Positions 60,893-64,000 of a DNA stretch of 64,000 nucleotides are shown here, piece after piece. The position numbers and the translations under genes were made by a program. The stretch's first letter is position 1. Each line of letters opens with the position of its first letter. The notes under the pieces were generated by a model. The model did not search any database, was not told the DNA's origin, and was given only the letters and a program-made list of their open reading frames with translations. The stretch lies in NCBI GenBank assembly GCA_011634665.1, contig WAEK01000013.1, positions 356,501 through 420,500 of the forward strand. The letters are read 5' to 3'. The stretch is from Mortierella sp. BCC40632 (lineage: Eukaryota > Mortierellomycota > Mortierellomycetes > Mortierellales > Mortierellaceae).

Positions 60893-61015
60893 CTATCTGT
60901 CTCTCTGTTTATCTGTTTATCTGTCTCTCTGTCTCTCTGTCTATCTGTCTCTCTGTCTATCTGTCTCTCTGTCTATCTGCCTATCTGCCTATCTGCCTAT
61001 CCGACTGTCTGTCCA
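60893..61015. repeat. Degenerate CTGT/CTAT tandem repeat in the SPT23 leader
   Basis: About 120 bases of four-base-phased units (CTGT, CTAT, CTCT, TTAT) ending about nine bases before the start codon, so it is probably transcribed as 5' UTR. Confidence 0.85.
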
Positions 61016-61024
61016 TCTTGAACC

Positions 61025-62498
61025 ATGCCCACTCCGCCACGGCCCCTGTCTTCGCCCTCACCGTTGTTATCCTCGGCCATTGCTGCGTCACTTCCTGGCA
61101 GCCTTCACATCGAGATCGCCGGCATCCCTGCCGAGAACGGGAAGTGCAGAGTCGAGACTCAGCTCAAGATCACCTTTCACCTCAAAGATGCTCAGGGCGA
61201 ATATGCCACGGCTTGGAAACAGATGCGTCTTCCACACAAGCTGATTGCCAAGGAAAAGCATCGCATGGAAAAATTCAGTGGTAAAAGAAAAAAAAAAAAA
61301 AAAAAAACGGAAAAGAATAGGAGCTCTCTCTCTCTCTCTCTGTTCGTCTCTTGCTCATTGGGTCAATGTCCCGAACTGTGCTGGCCCTTGTGCTAACGTT
61401 TCTTTACTATCCACTCTTGCCTAACTTTCCTTCTACCGTAGGACGGAATAAGAGCCTTCAGGACTCTGAGATTCTGACCCTTGAAGCCAGGCTCGTCTGC
61501 GACCACGACATGACAAAAGTCTTAGAATGCTGTGATAACTGTATAGGAAGAGAACGGAAGCGAGCACATCGGAGAAAGGAGAGCCAAAAACTCCCAGGGT
61601 CGTTGTCAGCAATACCAATCTTTGGATCCGTCAACTCCAAGAACGGCACATCGTTAGCGGACGAACCCGTCCCACCTACACCGACGGATCTTCCCGAGTA
61701 TCTCGCATGGGAGAAGAGCCGGATTATGGTCTTTAGCAGCACAGAATACATCGACATCTCCACAGGACAGTGCCTCTTGCCAACACGAATCACATGTTAT
61801 TGCAGACACCACAATGAGAAGGTCGGATTCCGGTAAGTCTCCCATGAATGATACAGGGCACGCGTGGAGACCCTGTTGCCCTGTGACGCCAAGACCGTGT
61901 TGTATGTGGAAAAACCACGAGCCGTAATCTCTCGTGCGCGTCCTCCCTTCCTCTCCCTCTCCTTCTCTTTCTTTCTCTCTCTCTCTTTCTCTCTCTCTCT
62001 TTCTCTCTTCCCCCACCATTCGGCAAATCATCCAGCCTATCCATCGACGGGAAAGGCATTGCATTGGGTAGCTCTTATTTCGCGCAATGTGGACTGTGCA
62101 TGTGCTTATTGCAGTGCAGGAGATAACAAAATAAGAAATGAGTGGACAGTGGGTGGCCTGATAGCCATCAAGAGAAAAAAGCGGAAATAGGAGGGTGGGA
62201 GGGAGCGAGCGAGCGAGCGAGCGAAGCATTGTGGGACGCGACGACGTGGTCTGTGTAAAGTGGGTGGGTTAAAAAAAATTTGAGTTCTGATGGGCAAACA
62301 AATAATATATTAATTACGCATGGCACAGGGGAAGAGAAAGACAAGGAGGAGGTAGACCGTCGAGGCTTGGCAGGCTCGGCACAACGTCGAACAGAGTTCG
62401 ATTTCAGCTGACAAGCCCAGTTCGACTGAGAGCAGCGCGCTTAGTTCCACATGCCTCTCAAGGAACATTGTCTAACCGATTCGCCGCTCTCTCTCTCT

Positions 62499-62534
<36 letters not shown>

Positions 62535-64000
62535 TAATCACAATATAGTATTCGGTTCACGGCTCATGACTCTACCGGGGCTACTGTCGCCACTGTCTTG
62601 ACCAACGCGGTCATGATGATGGACGACCACAAGTCTGGAAAGAGAGCCTCCCTCGCACAACCAAAGATCCCGGGAGCACCATCAGCAAAAAGCGCAGGGC
62701 AGTCCTCAAAGCGATCAACATCAAAGCCTCTAGCTGATGCAACTCTAGTCGAAGAACAAGACGACTATGACATGGATGACGGCGACATAGACCAGGACGA
62801 AGTTCTTCCGGACGATCAGGACGAAATTGATCTAGAAGCTGGCCATCATTCTGTAAAACAGGAAATCGTCAATGGTGACGGAAGCAACGTCCAGATGGAC
62901 TCTGACCATTTAAATGAAGATACACTCTCACCTCTTGAACGCGTAGGCGCTAAAAGACGAGGCGAAGCAAGCATGATGGATGGTGTAGAAATGCACTCCA
63001 TGGACCTAACGCGAGGTCCTTTTCGAAGGAAGACTAGCCACGATGTCAGTGACAGGAAGCTGAGTGTTTCATCGCCATTCACACCGTCTTTCCCAGGATA
63101 CATAGCTCCGGCAACTTCCGAGTCTCAGGCATTACCATCTCCCTTTATGCCCGGCTCCCCCTTTGCAAACGATGAAGGAACCAATATCTTTGCCCCATCT
63201 TTCTCACAGACATTGGGTTCATCGGGAAGTTTCTTGGATCAGAAGAACATTGACATGTTTTTACAAAGAGGATTTGGGCCTAATGCCGGCCTGAGCTCTG
63301 GTCAAAAGGGACATAAAGATCAGTCAGAACAGGATATGCTGCACGCAGAGTCGGCCTCGATGATGGAGACATTTACAACTTTAGATGAGGCTCTCTCATC
63401 CTCAGCTGATGCCCTTGACCTTTCAACGCCAACACTGAGCTCTGCCTCCAGCAAGGCTAGTGTCACTTCCACGGCTCAGTTGCCTACCTCCAGAGCCGCC
63501 TTTTCGATTCCTACCCCGATGTTCTCTACTGCAACCTCGCTCTCAGACTCAACAAGCACTTCTACCTTTGGTAACGGTATGCTATCGTCCTTTAAGAGCC
63601 CGTTCACGGCAGGAATGAGTGCCATCGCTGCGACAACAATGGCTAGCGGTGTTGGAGCATCCACCAGCTTTCTGGATGCCTCCTCTATGCAAGAATTTCA
63701 GGACTTTCAGCGACAAAACTCTTTACAAAAGCAACAGCAGCTTATTTCGCAGCTCCAACAGGGGATCCAGTCACCCAATCAGCTGCAACTTAATCCTACA
63801 CCGGTGCCTTGGAGTGTCTCTGATGGAACTAACAAGGATCCGTTCATGAATATGCGGTTAGCTATGTCGCAATCCACCAATCCATCATCATCAGCATTCA
63901 TCCCAATTCCGGCAAATATAGGGGAGGACAGCCCCAAGACAACCAGTATTCCAGCCGAATCAGCCTCTACCGTTGGAGGGGACTCTTCTCTTGCTCCAAA
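61025..64000 (+). CDS. SPT23: SPT23/MGA2-type membrane-tethered transcription factor, partial at window edge
   Basis: Homologue of the yeast ER-anchored regulators Spt23/Mga2, which are processed by ubiquitin and proteasome and activate fatty-acid desaturase genes. Exons by phase: 61025-61280, 61442-61832, 62549 to the right edge (about 699 residues in view). Matching segments: SRVETQ-like text KCRVETQLKITFHLKD, then LPHKLIAKEKHRMEKFSGRN across the first intron, CDNCIGRERKRAHRRKES, and LPTRITCYCRHHNEKVGFRI followed by FTAHDSTGATVATVLTNAV across the second intron. An acidic, Ser/Thr- and Gln-rich region follows. The IPT/TIG domain, ankyrin repeats and C-terminal membrane anchor expected of the family would lie beyond the window. 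Intron 2 is long (716 bases) and contains CT repeats, (GAGC)n and a T run. Confidence 0.9.

Larger units (their letters stand above)
58133..61024. other. Divergent intergenic region between PMT and SPT23-type genes
   Basis: About 2.9 kb. It has GAAA/GA repeats at 58298-58347 (PMT leader, CT-rich on its coding strand), A runs at 58740-58765, 59214-59230, 59777-59794 and 60065-60083, a G-rich cluster at 59346, a CT-then-TA repeat at 60171-60352 and a CTGT/CTAT repeat at 60893-61015 that runs up to the SPT23 start. No coding feature was recognised. Confidence 0.5.

Overview
The window looks like fungal nuclear DNA. Genes carry many short GT-AG introns, proteins have long Q-, S- and P-rich spacers, and intergenic DNA is full of CT/GA, TA and homopolymer tracts. 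The gene set is fungal: a Zn2Cys6 regulator, an SPT23/MGA2-type factor, a DUF2421 transporter, a protein O-mannosyltransferase and an AA11-like LPMO. The intron density, Q-rich spacers and pyrimidine-rich leaders suggest an early-diverging fungus such as Mortierellomycota; that placement is inference. All exon joins were made by eye, using splice consensus, reading phase and remembered family motifs, and none has transcript support.

Layout. 1-2831 (-): PMS1/MutL mismatch repair protein, C-terminus beyond the left edge. 2832-4645: divergent promoter with a long TA repeat. 4646-10312 (+): Sec7/PH Arf exchange factor of the EFA6/Syt1 type. 10766-17030 (-): large ArAE/DUF2421 membrane transporter. 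17356-18679 (-) and 26468-27658 (+): two closely related zinc alcohol dehydrogenases in inverted orientation, with an unrecognised three-segment membrane protein (20659-23485, +) between them. 31397-33415 (+): Zn2Cys6 regulator. 35912-36998 (+): aquaporin. 39059-40905 (+): secreted AA11-like LPMO. 41351-42586 (-): pyrroline-5-carboxylate reductase. 44826-45603 (-): TRAPP subunit Bet5. 45604-50471: about 5 kb without a recognisable gene. 50472-51686 (+): single-pass cell-surface protein. 52425-58132 (-): PMT-family O-mannosyltransferase with very large terminal extensions. 61025-64000 (+): SPT23/MGA2-type membrane-tethered transcription factor, running off the right edge.

The genes do not form a cluster or pathway. 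Several act in the secretory and membrane system (Arf GEF, Bet5, PMT, SPT23), but this looks like ordinary genome neighbourhood. I found no CRISPR array, no complete mobile element and no convincing multi-gene novel system. The most unusual items are the extended PMT with a His-rich, coiled-coil tail, the ADH copy with a lost splice donor, complementary (CTTT)n/(GAAA)n tracts within one transcript unit, and an unresolved final splice in the DUF2421 gene.
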